Below, piece after piece: positions 47,085 through 55,892 of a stretch of DNA of 64,000 nt (position 1 is the first letter of the stretch; the number at the start of each line of letters is the position of its first letter). A program made the translations under genes and the position numbers. The notes under the pieces were generated by a model. It saw only the letters and a program-made list of their open reading frames with translations. It ran no database searches and was not told the DNA's origin. Source of the stretch: Acetobacteraceae bacterium. GTDB taxonomy: Bacteria > Pseudomonadota > Alphaproteobacteria > Acetobacterales > Acetobacteraceae. The DNA is taken from NCBI GenBank assembly GCA_027482245.1, contig JAIXWG010000026.1:48554-112553 (forward strand). Reading direction: 5' to 3'.

Positions 47085-48029
47085 TCAGCCCGCCGGGCGG
47101 CGGGGGATGGGGGCGTGACCGGGGGAGGGCGGCACCGGATCCCCGGCCGGCGCGACGGGCGTGCCCGGCGGCGGCGGGCGGTTCATCATCGCGCCGGTCA
47201 TGGGGATGAAATACACGCCCACATCCTTGCGGCTGCGGACGCGCCCATCCTCCTCCTTCGTGTAGATGTAGAGGAACTGGCCGCGCCGGAAGGGCTGGCC
47301 GATGGGGATCACGAGCCGCCCGCCCGGCTTCAGCTGCTGGATGATCGCCGGCGGCACATACTGCGCGGCGCAGGTCACGATGATGGTGTCGAAGCCGCCC
47401 TCGACCTCTGGCCAGCCGAAGAAGCCGTCGCCGACGCGGGTCTGGACATTGGTGTAGCCCAGCGGCTCGAAGATCTTCGAGACACCGCGGCCCAGCGGCT
47501 CGATGATCTCGATCGAGTACTGCTTCGCCACGATCCGCGACAGCAGCGCGGACTGGAAGCCGGAACCCGTGCCGATCTCCAGCACCACATGGTCGGGCTT
47601 CGGCGCGCAGACCTGCGTCATGTAGGCTTGGCCGAGATAGTCGGAGAGCGCGGAGCCGAAGCCGATGGACCAGGGCTTGGCCTCGCCTTCATAGGCATCG
47701 CCGAAGGAAGGCCGGCCGCCATCGTAGTTGTAGTGGAAGTACTCCCGCGGCACCTCGGCGAAGGCGCGCAGCACGGCCGGGTCGGCCTCACCCTGGAAGC
47801 GCGCCTTCAGGTAGCTCTCGATGCCGGCCAGCGCGCGGGCCTTCCGCTGCTGGATCGCCTGGAAGGTCGCGGCGGAGATATCGCCGTTGCGCCCCGATGC
47901 GCGGATCGCGGCGTTCAGCGCCTCCCGCGTCCAGGGGGTCGTCTGCGCCCGTGCCACGGCGGGCAGGCCAAGCCCTGCGGCCAGCCCCGAGGCCATGAGC
48001 AGGCGGCGGTTGATCGTGAAGGCGGTCAT
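47085..48029 (-). CDS. exported protein-L-isoaspartate O-methyltransferase
   Basis: This 314-residue protein has a Tat-like signal (RRLLMASGLAAGLGLP) ahead of a PCMT catalytic domain: QAYMTQVCAPKPDHVVLEIGTGSG (SAM-binding), VQTRVGDGFFGW, FDTIIVTCAAQYVPP and LKPGGRLVIPIG. PCMT repairs isoaspartate in damaged proteins with S-adenosylmethionine. Export to the periplasm is unusual because SAM is cytoplasmic; the cysteine-rich VCAPKPD and the C-terminal proline tail are also not standard. The start overlaps the preceding gene stop (ATGA). Confidence 0.82.
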   Translation of the reverse strand: MTAFTINRRLLMASGLAAGLGLPAVARAQTTPWTREALNAAIRASGRNGDISAATFQAIQQRKARALAGIESYLKARFQGEADPAVLRAFAEVPREYFHYNYDGGRPSFGDAYEGEAKPWSIGFGSALSDYLGQAYMTQVCAPKPDHVVLEIGTGSGFQSALLSRIVAKQYSIEIIEPLGRGVSKIFEPLGYTNVQTRVGDGFFGWPEVEGGFDTIIVTCAAQYVPPAIIQQLKPGGRLVIPIGQPFRRGQFLYIYTKEEDGRVRSRKDVGVYFIPMTGAMMNRPPPPGTPVAPAGDPVPPSPGHAPIPRRPAG

Positions 48030-50410
48030 CAGGCGGCGCTCCGTGGCCAGGCGAGGGCGACTGCAAGGTAACAAGCCGCACCCGCGAGCAACAATGGCGC
48101 GATCCCGATTCCGTGAGCCATCAGGTTGGCGAGTGGCGTGGCGACCACGGAAAAGGCGCCATTCAGCGCCCAGGCCCAGGGCAGCAGTGCCGCCCCCTCC
48201 TGCCGGAACCGGTCGAGGCCGAGGGGGAAGGGCATGCCCATCGCGAGCGACAGCGGCGCCACCGCCAGCACCAGCAGCGACGCCCGCAGCGCGAAGGGCA
48301 GGTCGAGCGCCGCGCCCACGGCGGTCGGCAGCACGAAGGCGGCGGTGGCGCCCAGCGCCAGCGCTACCAGCGCCGCCAGGCGCAGCGCCCGGCCGGGATG
48401 CGCGACGCGCCCTGCCCACATCGCGCCAGCACCGGAAAAGACCAGCATCGCGGTCAGCACCAGCGCGAAGCCTGCGGTGCGGTCGCCGAGCAGCAGCGCC
48501 GCCTGCTCGATCAGCGCGATCTCCACCATCAGGAAGCCGAGGCCGAGCGCCGGGAAGAACACCAGCGCGCGCCCCATCATCGCCGGCCGAACCCGCAGCG
48601 CACCCCGCGCCAGCAGCGGCAGGCCGGCCACCAGCAGCGCCAGCACCGCCGCCTGCGCCAGCACGGCGACGTTCACCAGCAGCCCGATCTCGGGCTGGGG
48701 CAGCACCTCCATCCGCTCGATCGCCGCACCCACGGCGGGCAGGCGCACCAGCGGGCTGAGCCAGGGCCGGTCGGCGGTGAGCGGCGAACGATCGAAGGCA
48801 TCCTGCCGCGGCGTGCCGGCCAGCAGCGCGGCGGCTTCCTCCGCCACCGCATCCGCGCTCGACCCGGCCTCGCTGTCCACGCCGCCGCTGTCGAGGGAAA
48901 CTGGAGAAAGTTCGTTCCAGACGTCGCGATCCGGCGGCAGGCCCGGCGCCCAGGAGAGGTCGAAGCTCCGCGCCTCCGCGAAGGCGAGCAGCGTCGCGAC
49001 GCGCGCCTCGTCCAGCTTCTCCCGCGCCACCAGCACGCGGAGGTTCCAGGCGGAGCGGATGACGGCGAGATGCGCGCCGGGATCGGCGACACCCGACATT
49101 TGAAGCGCCGCCTGCGCCGTCGCGATGACCCGCACCGCATAGGCCGGCAATTCGCGGATGGAGACGGGGATGGAGAGAAGGCCGCCGGGTTCCAGCTGCG
49201 CGATGCGCGCTGCCATCGCCTCCCGCGTATAGGCGTGGCGGTTCTGGTCATCGGCGCCGAGGAAATCGCCGCTGATGTCGACCAGATCGAAGCGCCCCTC
49301 GGCGCGCAGCGGATGCGCGTCCGACAGCGTGACGCGTGGGTCGGGTGCCATCGGCGGCACCGGCCCCAGGCCGTGGCGCAGCGCGTCGCGCAGCACGGGC
49401 TCGGGCTCGATCACCGTGACATGGGCAGCGCCCAGCGCCAGCGCCTCCGCCGGGCGGAAGCCGCCGGCAGCGCCCAGCAGCAGCACGCGCGGCGCCTCGA
49501 GCAGCGCATAGGGCGCGGCATCCAGCGCGCCGGGCGCGTGGCCCGCTTCGGGCGGCACCTGCATCGGCAGCGCCCCGATGCGGCTGCCGTCGCGGTACAA
49601 CCCGTAGGCGCGGGGCGGGGCGGGCAGGCCCATCGAGCCCGCATTGTTGGTGACGTCCGTGTCGAGCCGTTCGGTGAAGTTGTCGAGCAGCTGGTACAGC
49701 CCGCGCGGGCTGGTCCATTCCCCCAGCACCTGGCCGCCCTGCACGTTCATCAGCGCGTAGATCGGCTTGTACTGGCTGACCGCAGGCGCGGCGAAGGCGA
49801 AGACCGCAGCCTCCGCCGCCACCAGCACCACCCCCGCCGCCACGCGCCAGCGCAGGCCCCCCGCGAGCGCGGTGGCCAGCGCCAGAAGCGGCAGCAGGGC
49901 GGGCACCAGCAGGAAGGGGTGGAGTGCCAGCATCAGCAGCAGCGCGGCGACCGCCCCCGCGCCGGCGCCGAGCAAATCATAGCCGTAGACCAGCCCGATC
50001 CGGTCCGACCGTGCCACGAAGTTCAGCGACACCGCCAGCCCCGCCAGGAAGAAGAAGGGGAACAGCGCCGCGTAGTATCCGAGGATGTTCTCCAGCTGCG
50101 GCCAGGCCGTGGCGGGGTTCTGCAGTTCCAGCGGGTTGAAGGGGTTGGCCGTGGCGCCGATCCAGCCCGCCGCGCCCGCCACCAGCATCGCCAGCGGCAA
50201 GGCCGGCAGCAGCGTCGCCGCGCGCCGCAGGAAGGCGTCTCGCCCCAGCACCATCACGACGCCGGAGACGGCAAAGCCTGTCATGGCGATGGAGATCACC
50301 CAGTAGCCGTATTCGGAAAAGCTCGCGACGGCGAAGAAGCGCGTCAGCGCGATCTCCACCCCGACCGCCGCGGCGGAGAGGAGGAAGAGCGGCAGCAGGG
50401 CCAGCATCAT
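48029..50410 (-). CDS. polytopic spermidine-synthase-like membrane protein
   Basis: The 793-residue protein has six or more spans in residues 1-210, a soluble region with a Rossmann SAM/aminopropyl-transferase-like motif (VLLLGAAGGFRPAEALALGA, then VTVIEPEP and FDLVDISGDF), and a second set of about eight spans after residue 580. Proteins of this shape are annotated spermidine synthase-like, but the aspartates needed for polyamine transfer are not all evident. It may act as a membrane methyltransferase or transporter. Both ends overlap neighbours by ATGA. Confidence 0.75.
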   Translation of the reverse strand: MMLALLPLFLLSAAAVGVEIALTRFFAVASFSEYGYWVISIAMTGFAVSGVVMVLGRDAFLRRAATLLPALPLAMLVAGAAGWIGATANPFNPLELQNPATAWPQLENILGYYAALFPFFFLAGLAVSLNFVARSDRIGLVYGYDLLGAGAGAVAALLLMLALHPFLLVPALLPLLALATALAGGLRWRVAAGVVLVAAEAAVFAFAAPAVSQYKPIYALMNVQGGQVLGEWTSPRGLYQLLDNFTERLDTDVTNNAGSMGLPAPPRAYGLYRDGSRIGALPMQVPPEAGHAPGALDAAPYALLEAPRVLLLGAAGGFRPAEALALGAAHVTVIEPEPVLRDALRHGLGPVPPMAPDPRVTLSDAHPLRAEGRFDLVDISGDFLGADDQNRHAYTREAMAARIAQLEPGGLLSIPVSIRELPAYAVRVIATAQAALQMSGVADPGAHLAVIRSAWNLRVLVAREKLDEARVATLLAFAEARSFDLSWAPGLPPDRDVWNELSPVSLDSGGVDSEAGSSADAVAEEAAALLAGTPRQDAFDRSPLTADRPWLSPLVRLPAVGAAIERMEVLPQPEIGLLVNVAVLAQAAVLALLVAGLPLLARGALRVRPAMMGRALVFFPALGLGFLMVEIALIEQAALLLGDRTAGFALVLTAMLVFSGAGAMWAGRVAHPGRALRLAALVALALGATAAFVLPTAVGAALDLPFALRASLLVLAVAPLSLAMGMPFPLGLDRFRQEGAALLPWAWALNGAFSVVATPLANLMAHGIGIAPLLLAGAACYLAVALAWPRSAA

Positions 50411-51294
50411 GCGAAGGCGGCCTCGCGCGCCATGAAGGTTTCGACCCTAGTGTTGAAGCGCGCGGCGGCATCGACGAACAGCGCGTGGCCCGCATCCTCG
50501 TAGATGTCGATGCTGGCGGATGCGTGCTTCTGCGCGACGAGCTGCGCCTGGCCGCGGAAGCGCGGCGTGACGGCGTAGAGCACGGGCTTGCGCGTCGAAT
50601 AGAGCGTGTTGCGCCAGAACTCCCGCGGCCTGGAGTAGGACAACAGGCGGATGCTGTCCTCCACCCGCATGCGCTGCGCGTCGCGCGCCAGGCGGTCGAG
50701 ATAGGCGGCATCGCGCGGCGTGCGGAACATCGATGCCACGAAGCCGCGCACCGCCACATCCCGGTTGGTCCGGAGGTTCTGCAGGAAGCGCCCATTCCCC
50801 GCCGCCGGCGGATCACCTTCGCCGACTGAATTGTCGATCAGCACCAGCCCCGCCAGCCGCGCATCACCGGCCTGGTCCAGCCAGGACAGCGCATCCAGCA
50901 CGCCAAGCGACCACCCCGCCAGCACCACGCGCCCGGGGCCGAGATGCGGCAGCAGCTCCGCGATGTCCCGCCCGCGTCGCGTGGGCTCATAGCCCGAAGG
51001 CGCGACCTGGGACTGCCCCTGCCCGCGGGGGTCCAGCACCACCACGCGGTAGCGCTGCGCCAGCTGTTCGATCTGCGGCGTGAAGATCCAGGCCGGCATG
51101 CACCAGCCCGGCACGAAGACCACGGTCGGGCCGGCGCCCGCTTCCAGGAAGTGCAGCCGCGTCTGGTCGGAGGCGACGAAGTAGCGGCTGGTCGCCTGCG
51201 GCTGCGCCCGCGCCGGGGCAGCCAGCAGGACGGGCGCCCCCAGCAGGCCCCGCCGCGTGATCCCCCCGGCGAAGCCCATGCCCGATTCCCCCAA
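50407..51294 (-). CDS. exported alpha/beta hydrolase
   Basis: The 295-residue hydrolase has a Tat-like signal (TRRGLLGAPVLLAAPARA) followed by an alpha/beta hydrolase fold: the oxyanion block VFVPGWCMPAW, the nucleophile elbow VVLAGWSLGVLDAL and the catalytic His in EDAGHALFVDA. Substrate unknown. It heads an operon with the spermidine-synthase-like and PCMT genes, each coupled by four-base overlaps, pointing to shared action in the envelope. Confidence 0.85.
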   Translation of the reverse strand: MGESGMGFAGGITRRGLLGAPVLLAAPARAQPQATSRYFVASDQTRLHFLEAGAGPTVVFVPGWCMPAWIFTPQIEQLAQRYRVVVLDPRGQGQSQVAPSGYEPTRRGRDIAELLPHLGPGRVVLAGWSLGVLDALSWLDQAGDARLAGLVLIDNSVGEGDPPAAGNGRFLQNLRTNRDVAVRGFVASMFRTPRDAAYLDRLARDAQRMRVEDSIRLLSYSRPREFWRNTLYSTRKPVLYAVTPRFRGQAQLVAQKHASASIDIYEDAGHALFVDAAARFNTRVETFMAREAAFA

Positions 51295-51310
51295 CCCCGT
51301 CCTTGACCCC

Positions 51311-51889
51311 TTACCCCCCGATGCGGCTGTCGATCCAGTCCCGCCGCGTCGCGGCGTAGAGCAGGTGGTGGCGCAGCGGATGCCCCTCCGCCAGGCGCGG
51401 ATGGTCGAAGCTGCCCTCCCGCCGCATGCCGAGCTTCTCCATCAGGGACCAGGAAGGGACATTGGCCGGCGGCGTGAAGGCCACGATGCGGTCGAGCCCC
51501 GCCGGCCCGAAGCCATAGGCCAGCGCCACCCGCGCCGCCTCCTCCGCCAGGCCGCGGCGCTGGAAGCGCGTCGCGATGCGCCAGCCGATCTCGGTGGCGG
51601 GGGCCTCCGCCCGGCTGAACGGGGCGTCGAACATCACGGGTTGCAGGCCGACCACGCCGACCATGCCCTCCCCCTTCAGCTCCAGCACCCAGAAGCCGTA
51701 GCCCCGGTTCCCGAACAGCCCCGCGATGCGCGTGCCCCAGGCATCGCTCTCCGCCCGGTCATGCACGTTGGCGAAGAAGCGCATCGCGTCCGGGTCGCCA
51801 TTGATGGCGAAGAGCGGGTCGAGGTCGTCGGGCAGCCGCCAGGGGCGGAGCAGGATGCGCGGGCCGTGCAGGGTGGCGGGGGCGGTCAT
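51311..51889 (-). CDS. GNAT acetyltransferase (RimJ/RimL-like)
   Basis: The 192-residue protein has the RimJ-like core: LHGPRILLRPWRLPDDLDPLF, EIGWRIATRFQRRGLAEEAARVAL (acetyl-CoA loop QRRGLA), IVAFTPPANVPSWSLMEKLGM and FDHPRLAEGHPLR. It acetylates an amino group on a protein, ribosomal subunit or small molecule. It overlaps the upstream gene by four bases (ATGA) and ends the four-gene minus-strand operon beginning at 52888. Confidence 0.88.
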   Translation of the reverse strand: MTAPATLHGPRILLRPWRLPDDLDPLFAINGDPDAMRFFANVHDRAESDAWGTRIAGLFGNRGYGFWVLELKGEGMVGVVGLQPVMFDAPFSRAEAPATEIGWRIATRFQRRGLAEEAARVALAYGFGPAGLDRIVAFTPPANVPSWSLMEKLGMRREGSFDHPRLAEGHPLRHHLLYAATRRDWIDSRIGG

Positions 51890-52497
51890 GGTGGTGGCGA
51901 TGTTCGCCCATCCGTCAGCGCCGGGGGAGGGGGGGTCTGCGGCGTGGGCGGCCACCAGAAGGCGGTGGCGGGCAATTCCTTGCGAACCGCTTCCTGCGCC
52001 TCCCGCCGCAGCGCCTCGTCCGGGCTCGTCTCATCCTCCCCGTTCAGCTGGACATGGCGGTCGTAGAAGGTGTCGTAGCGCTTGCGATGCTCGTCATTGA
52101 TGCTGCCCGACTGGCGGATCGCGAAGGCGAGCTTCTTCAGTGCGAAGAAATTCGCATGGTAGCCCTGCTGCTGCCGCGTGAAGACCTCGATCCGCTTGCC
52201 CGGCGCGCGCAGCGGCTTCACCACCGCGGCGAGCGCCGCGCACAGCGCCAGGCCCTGCCACAGCAGCTTGCCGCCGCCCTGGTTCCACAGCGCCAGCGCG
52301 CCCACGCCCGATCCGCTGGCGGTGATGGCGGTCGTCAGCTCCAGTAGGAAAGCTTCCTTCTGCAAGGCCCGGAGGCGGCCACCGTAATAGATGGCGTTCA
52401 TCCGGGAGGTGCATTGCAGCTCATAGATCGCGGTCAGCAGGCCGATATCGGCATCGGGCCAGGCGGCCGGCGCCGGCGGGGTGGTGGTCGTGCTCAT
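51886..52497 (-). CDS. two-span membrane protein, SLATT/DUF4231-like
   Basis: The 203-residue protein is helical: an amphipathic region, LELTTAITASGSGVGALAL and LLWQGLALCAALAAVV as two spans, then a charged helical cytoplasmic region (FFALKKLAFAIRQSG). The layout resembles SLATT-like two-span proteins found with nucleotide-signalling defence genes, but no such partner is present and the similarity is weak. It is flanked by ATGA overlaps within a four-gene operon. The proline-rich tail PTPQTPPPPALTDGRTSPPP is low complexity. Confidence 0.5.
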   Translation of the reverse strand: MSTTTTPPAPAAWPDADIGLLTAIYELQCTSRMNAIYYGGRLRALQKEAFLLELTTAITASGSGVGALALWNQGGGKLLWQGLALCAALAAVVKPLRAPGKRIEVFTRQQQGYHANFFALKKLAFAIRQSGSINDEHRKRYDTFYDRHVQLNGEDETSPDEALRREAQEAVRKELPATAFWWPPTPQTPPPPALTDGRTSPPP

Positions 52498-52670
52498 CGG
52501 GGAATTCCGCGGCCAGGGGGATCGATGATCCAGGGCGTGGGCGATTCGATGCTGGGCCCCGGGGCCGGCGCCGCCATCGGCGGGGCGCTGCGGCAGGCGG
52601 CGAGTGGCAGCGCCAGCAAGACCGCCGCGGCGATGGCGCGCGCCGCCCGCATCCGCGCGATGCCGCTCAT
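52494..52670 (-). CDS. small lipoprotein
   Basis: This 58-residue gene is easily missed because it is short. The N terminus is basic, followed by AIAAAVLLALPLAAC, a clear lipobox with Cys24. The mature part is proline-rich (MAAPAPGPSIESPTPW). The stop overlaps the start of the next gene and the start overlaps the stop of the coiled-coil gene (both ATGA), so it is part of the operon. It is probably an outer-membrane or inner-membrane lipoprotein of unknown role. Confidence 0.65.
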   Translation of the reverse strand: MSGIARMRAARAIAAAVLLALPLAACRSAPPMAAPAPGPSIESPTPWIIDPPGRGIPR

Positions 52671-52888
52671 GGCGCCGCCGGCCCGGCCGGGGGGTTCAGG
52701 CCCCAGGGCTCATCCGGCTCGATCGCTGCCATCGCCCCGCCCGGCGGCGCTTCCTCGGCGGCGGAGCCATCCTCCGCCGCATCGCCAAGCCGCCGTTCCA
52801 GCGCCGCCACCCGTTCGCGCAGCGCGGCGATGTCTGCGCGCAGCGCTGCAATCTCCTCATGCGGGTCAGGTGGCATCGGTGCCGTCAT
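52667..52888 (-). CDS. small coiled-coil protein
   Basis: The 73-residue protein starts with MPPDPHEEIAALRADIAALR, continuing RVAALERRL, a strong leucine-heptad coiled coil much like SlyX, followed by an acidic/proline tail (IEPDEPWGLNPPAGP). It is the first gene of the operon leading to the lipoprotein, two-span protein and GNAT genes. Function is unknown. Confidence 0.6.
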   Translation of the reverse strand: MTAPMPPDPHEEIAALRADIAALRERVAALERRLGDAAEDGSAAEEAPPGGAMAAIEPDEPWGLNPPAGPAAP

Positions 52889-53062
52889 CGGGGCGATCCT
52901 TGCGCGTCCGCCACGAAGACTAAGCCGCTCCGGCATCGTTCTGGAATACGCATGATCGGCGCCGGTCGTTGGGTGGCGCCGGCACGGTGGCGGCACCGGC
53001 CGGGCCTACCTCGCCCTCGCGCCGAGTCCGGGCTAGGTTCCGGCCCGGGAAGGAGCCGCCTC

Positions 53063-53902
53063 ATGACCTCGCCGCCCCTGGGTGCAACCGTGGATAGCCT
53101 GGCCGCCAGCGTGCCGGATGGCGCGCTGATCGCCCTGCCGCCCGACAATTCGCTGCCCTCCGTCGCCCTGGCCCGCGCGCTGATCCGCCGCGGCGCCCGC
53201 GGCCTGAGGCTGCTGGGCGTCCCCGTCTCCGGCTTCGCGACGGATCTGCTGGTGGGCGCCGGCTGCGTGGTGGAGATCGAGACCAGCGCGGTCTCGCTCG
53301 GGGAGGCCGGCTTCGCGCCGCGCTTCACCCAGGCGCTGAAGGCCGGCGCCATCACCGTGCGGGACGCGACCTGCCCCGCCATCCACACCATGCTCCAGGC
53401 CGCGGAGAAGGGCGTGCCCTTCATGCCGCTGCGGGGGATCATCGGGTCCGATATCCTGGCCCACCGCCCAGACTGGATGGTCATCGACAACCCCTTCGCC
53501 GGTGGCGGCGATCCCATCGTCCTGCTGCCCGCCCGCCAGCCCGACATCGCCCTCATCCATGGCGTCATGGCGGATGAGGCCGGCAATGTCTGGACCGGCC
53601 GCCGCCGCGAACTCGCGACGCTCGCCCATGCCTCGAAGCGCGTGCTCGCCACCGTGGAGCGCCTGGTCCCCGGCGACATGCTGGAGGATGAGCGCCTGGC
53701 GCCCGGCTGCATCAGCGGCACCTATGTCGAGGCCGCGGCGGTGGCGGAGCGCGGCGCCTGGCCGGTCGCGCTGCTCGACGAATACGGCTTCGACGCCGGC
53801 CATGTCGCGGAATACGCGCGGATGGCCAAGACCGATTCCGGCTTCCGCGAATACCTCGACCGCTATGTGTTCAACGCCAGCGTCGCGAGGGCTGCCGAAT
53901 GA
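53063..53902 (+). CDS. CoA-transferase family I, subunit A
   Basis: The 279-residue subunit has the family-I alpha fold: ALIRRGARGLRLLGVPVSG, VVEIETSAVSLGEAGFAPRF, FMPLRGIIGSDILAHRPDW and ARQPDIALIHGVMADEAGNV. It resembles glutaconate CoA-transferase subunit A (GctA-type). It has a strong GGAAGGAG ribosome site. The B subunit follows with an ATGA overlap. The two transfer CoA between carboxylic acids. The acyl substrate is not known. Confidence 0.87.
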   Translation: MTSPPLGATVDSLAASVPDGALIALPPDNSLPSVALARALIRRGARGLRLLGVPVSGFATDLLVGAGCVVEIETSAVSLGEAGFAPRFTQALKAGAITVRDATCPAIHTMLQAAEKGVPFMPLRGIIGSDILAHRPDWMVIDNPFAGGGDPIVLLPARQPDIALIHGVMADEAGNVWTGRRRELATLAHASKRVLATVERLVPGDMLEDERLAPGCISGTYVEAAAVAERGAWPVALLDEYGFDAGHVAEYARMAKTDSGFREYLDRYVFNASVARAAE

Positions 53903-54660
53903 GCATCCAGCCGGAGGAACGGCTCGCCGCCGCGCTGGCGCGCCTGATCCTGGACCCCGCCGCGCCGCCCGCCCGCCACATCGCCGTCGGCGCGGCCTCC
54001 CCCATCCCCGCCGCCGCCTGCTGGCTGGTGCGCAAATCGGGGCATCCCGTCCGCCTGTCCCTGCTGCACAAGCGCTCGGGCAATCCCTTCACGGAGGGAT
54101 CGCGGGAGCTCTTCGACCTGACGGGGCAGGGGCGGATCGACCTGTTCTTCCTCGGCGGCGGGCAGATCGACGGCCAGGCCAACCTCAACCTGGTCGGCAC
54201 CGGCGAATGGCCCGGCGGTTCTCCCCAGGGCGGTGTCCGCTTCCCCGGCAGCTTCGGCTCCGCCTTCATGTACTTCATGACGCCGCGGACGATCCTGTTC
54301 CGGGAGGAGCATTCGCCCCGGGTCCTGGTGCCGCGCGTGGACAACATCTCTGCCCCCGGCGTCTCGGAGCCCGGCGTGTTCCGCCGCGGCACCGCCCAGG
54401 CGCTGGTCACCGGGAAATGCGTCTTCACCTTCGACGCCACCGCTGCCCGCTTCACCCTCGCCAGCCTCCATCCCGGCGAGAGCGTGGACAGCATCCGCGC
54501 CGCCACCGGCTTCGACTTCGATGTGCCCGCCGAGGTTCCGGCCACGCCCGACCCGACGCCCGATGAACTCGCGCTGCTCCGCGGCCCCGTCTGCGACGAG
54601 ATGCTCGAAACCTACCCCGATTTCTGTGCCCGCGTTTTCTCGAGGAAGCTTGCCGCATGA
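53899..54660 (+). CDS. CoA-transferase family I, subunit B
   Basis: The 253-residue subunit has the GctB-like pattern: RHIAVGAASPIPAAACWLV, FDLTGQGRIDLFFLGGGQID with GQANLNLVGTGEW after it, and FPGSFGSAFMYFM, where typical GctB proteins read PGSGGA. It should carry the family I catalytic glutamate, but I cannot fix which residue it is. The stop overlaps the CaiB-like gene start (ATGA). Confidence 0.85.
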   Translation: MSIQPEERLAAALARLILDPAAPPARHIAVGAASPIPAAACWLVRKSGHPVRLSLLHKRSGNPFTEGSRELFDLTGQGRIDLFFLGGGQIDGQANLNLVGTGEWPGGSPQGGVRFPGSFGSAFMYFMTPRTILFREEHSPRVLVPRVDNISAPGVSEPGVFRRGTAQALVTGKCVFTFDATAARFTLASLHPGESVDSIRAATGFDFDVPAEVPATPDPTPDELALLRGPVCDEMLETYPDFCARVFSRKLAA

Positions 54661-55892
54661 CGGATGCCGTCCCCACCCCCGAAGGAAAGGGCCTGGCGAA
54701 ATCCGCCGGCGCCCTCGCGGGCCTCAAGGTCATCGACCTCACCCGCGTCCTCGGCGGCCCCTACTGCACCATGATCCTCTCCGACCACGGGGCCGAGGTG
54801 GTGAAGATCGAGCCGCCGCAGGGCGACGAGGTCCGCGACTGGGGCCCCCCCTTCGTGGAGGGTTCGGCCAGCTACTTCATCGGCGTGAACCGCAACAAGC
54901 GGTCGCTGGCCCTCGACCTCGGCAAGCCCGAAGGCCGCCAGGTGCTGATGCGCCTGCTGGAAGGCGCCGACGTGCTGATCGAGAACTACAAGCCCGGCGC
55001 CATGGAGAAATGGGGCATGGGCTACCAGGAGGTGCTGTCGAAGCGCTTCCCGAAGCTCGTGCATTGCCGCGTCTCGGGCTTCGGGCCGGACGGACCGCTC
55101 GGCGCGCTGCCGGGCTATGACGCCGTCATCCAGGCTATGGTCGGCCTCATGTCCATCAACGGCAACGCCGATACCGGGCCGCTGCGCATGGGCACGCCGA
55201 TCGTCGACCTCGCGACCGGCCTCTATTCCGCCATCGGCATCCTGATGGCGCTGCAGGAACGCAACCGCAGCGGGCAGGGCCAGTTCCTCGACATGTCGCT
55301 GCATGATTGCGGCATGGCGCTGCTGCACCCCCAGGCCGCGAATTATTTCCTCAATGACCGCCGCCCCAAGGCGACGGGCAACCCGCACCCGAACATCAGC
55401 CCCTATTCCAAGTACCGGACCGCGACCTGCGAGGTCTTCCTGGCCGTCGGCAACGACCCCGCCTTCCGCAAGTTCTGCGAGTTCCTGTCACTGAAGTCGC
55501 TGCCCGACGATGCGCGCTTCCGCAGCAATGGCGACCGCCTGACCAACCGCGACCAGCTGATGGAAATCATCGAGGCGCGGCTCGCGGCGGAGGATGGCCA
55601 CGACCTCTGCGACCGTCTTCTCAAGGCCGGCGTGCCGGCCGGCCCCGTCCTGCATGTGGACGAGGCGGTGAATGCGGCCCATACCGCGCATCGCGAGATG
55701 GTGACGGAGCTCGGCGCCTACAAAGGCCTCGGCACCCCCATCAAGATGAGCCGCACGCCCGGCGGCACCCGTGCCGCCCCGCCACGGTTCAACGAGCATG
55801 GCGATGACATCCTGGCCCGCCACGGCTTCACGGCGGATGAGGTGAGTGAGTTGAAAGCGAAGGGAATTGTGGTGGGCACGCGGCGTACATGA
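54657..55892 (+). CDS. CaiB/BaiF family CoA-transferase (family III)
   Basis: The 411-residue enzyme has the family III blocks: AGLKVIDLTRVLGGPYCTMI, ADHGAEVVKIEPP-type ISDHGAEVVKIEPPQGDEVR, NRNKRSLALDLGKPEGRQVL and the catalytic Asp region IVDLATGLYSAIGI, then LDMSLHDCGMALL. It catalyses CoA exchange between an acyl-CoA and a free acid. It is linked by ATGA overlaps to the family I pair and to a small protein, so both systems work on one acid pathway. Confidence 0.9.
   Translation: MTDAVPTPEGKGLAKSAGALAGLKVIDLTRVLGGPYCTMILSDHGAEVVKIEPPQGDEVRDWGPPFVEGSASYFIGVNRNKRSLALDLGKPEGRQVLMRLLEGADVLIENYKPGAMEKWGMGYQEVLSKRFPKLVHCRVSGFGPDGPLGALPGYDAVIQAMVGLMSINGNADTGPLRMGTPIVDLATGLYSAIGILMALQERNRSGQGQFLDMSLHDCGMALLHPQAANYFLNDRRPKATGNPHPNISPYSKYRTATCEVFLAVGNDPAFRKFCEFLSLKSLPDDARFRSNGDRLTNRDQLMEIIEARLAAEDGHDLCDRLLKAGVPAGPVLHVDEAVNAAHTAHREMVTELGAYKGLGTPIKMSRTPGGTRAAPPRFNEHGDDILARHGFTADEVSELKAKGIVVGTRRT

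Noticed and set aside
51886..52497. SLATT defence effector
   Set aside because: The two-span layout is only loosely similar and no nucleotide cyclase or other defence gene is adjacent, so no defence call is made.
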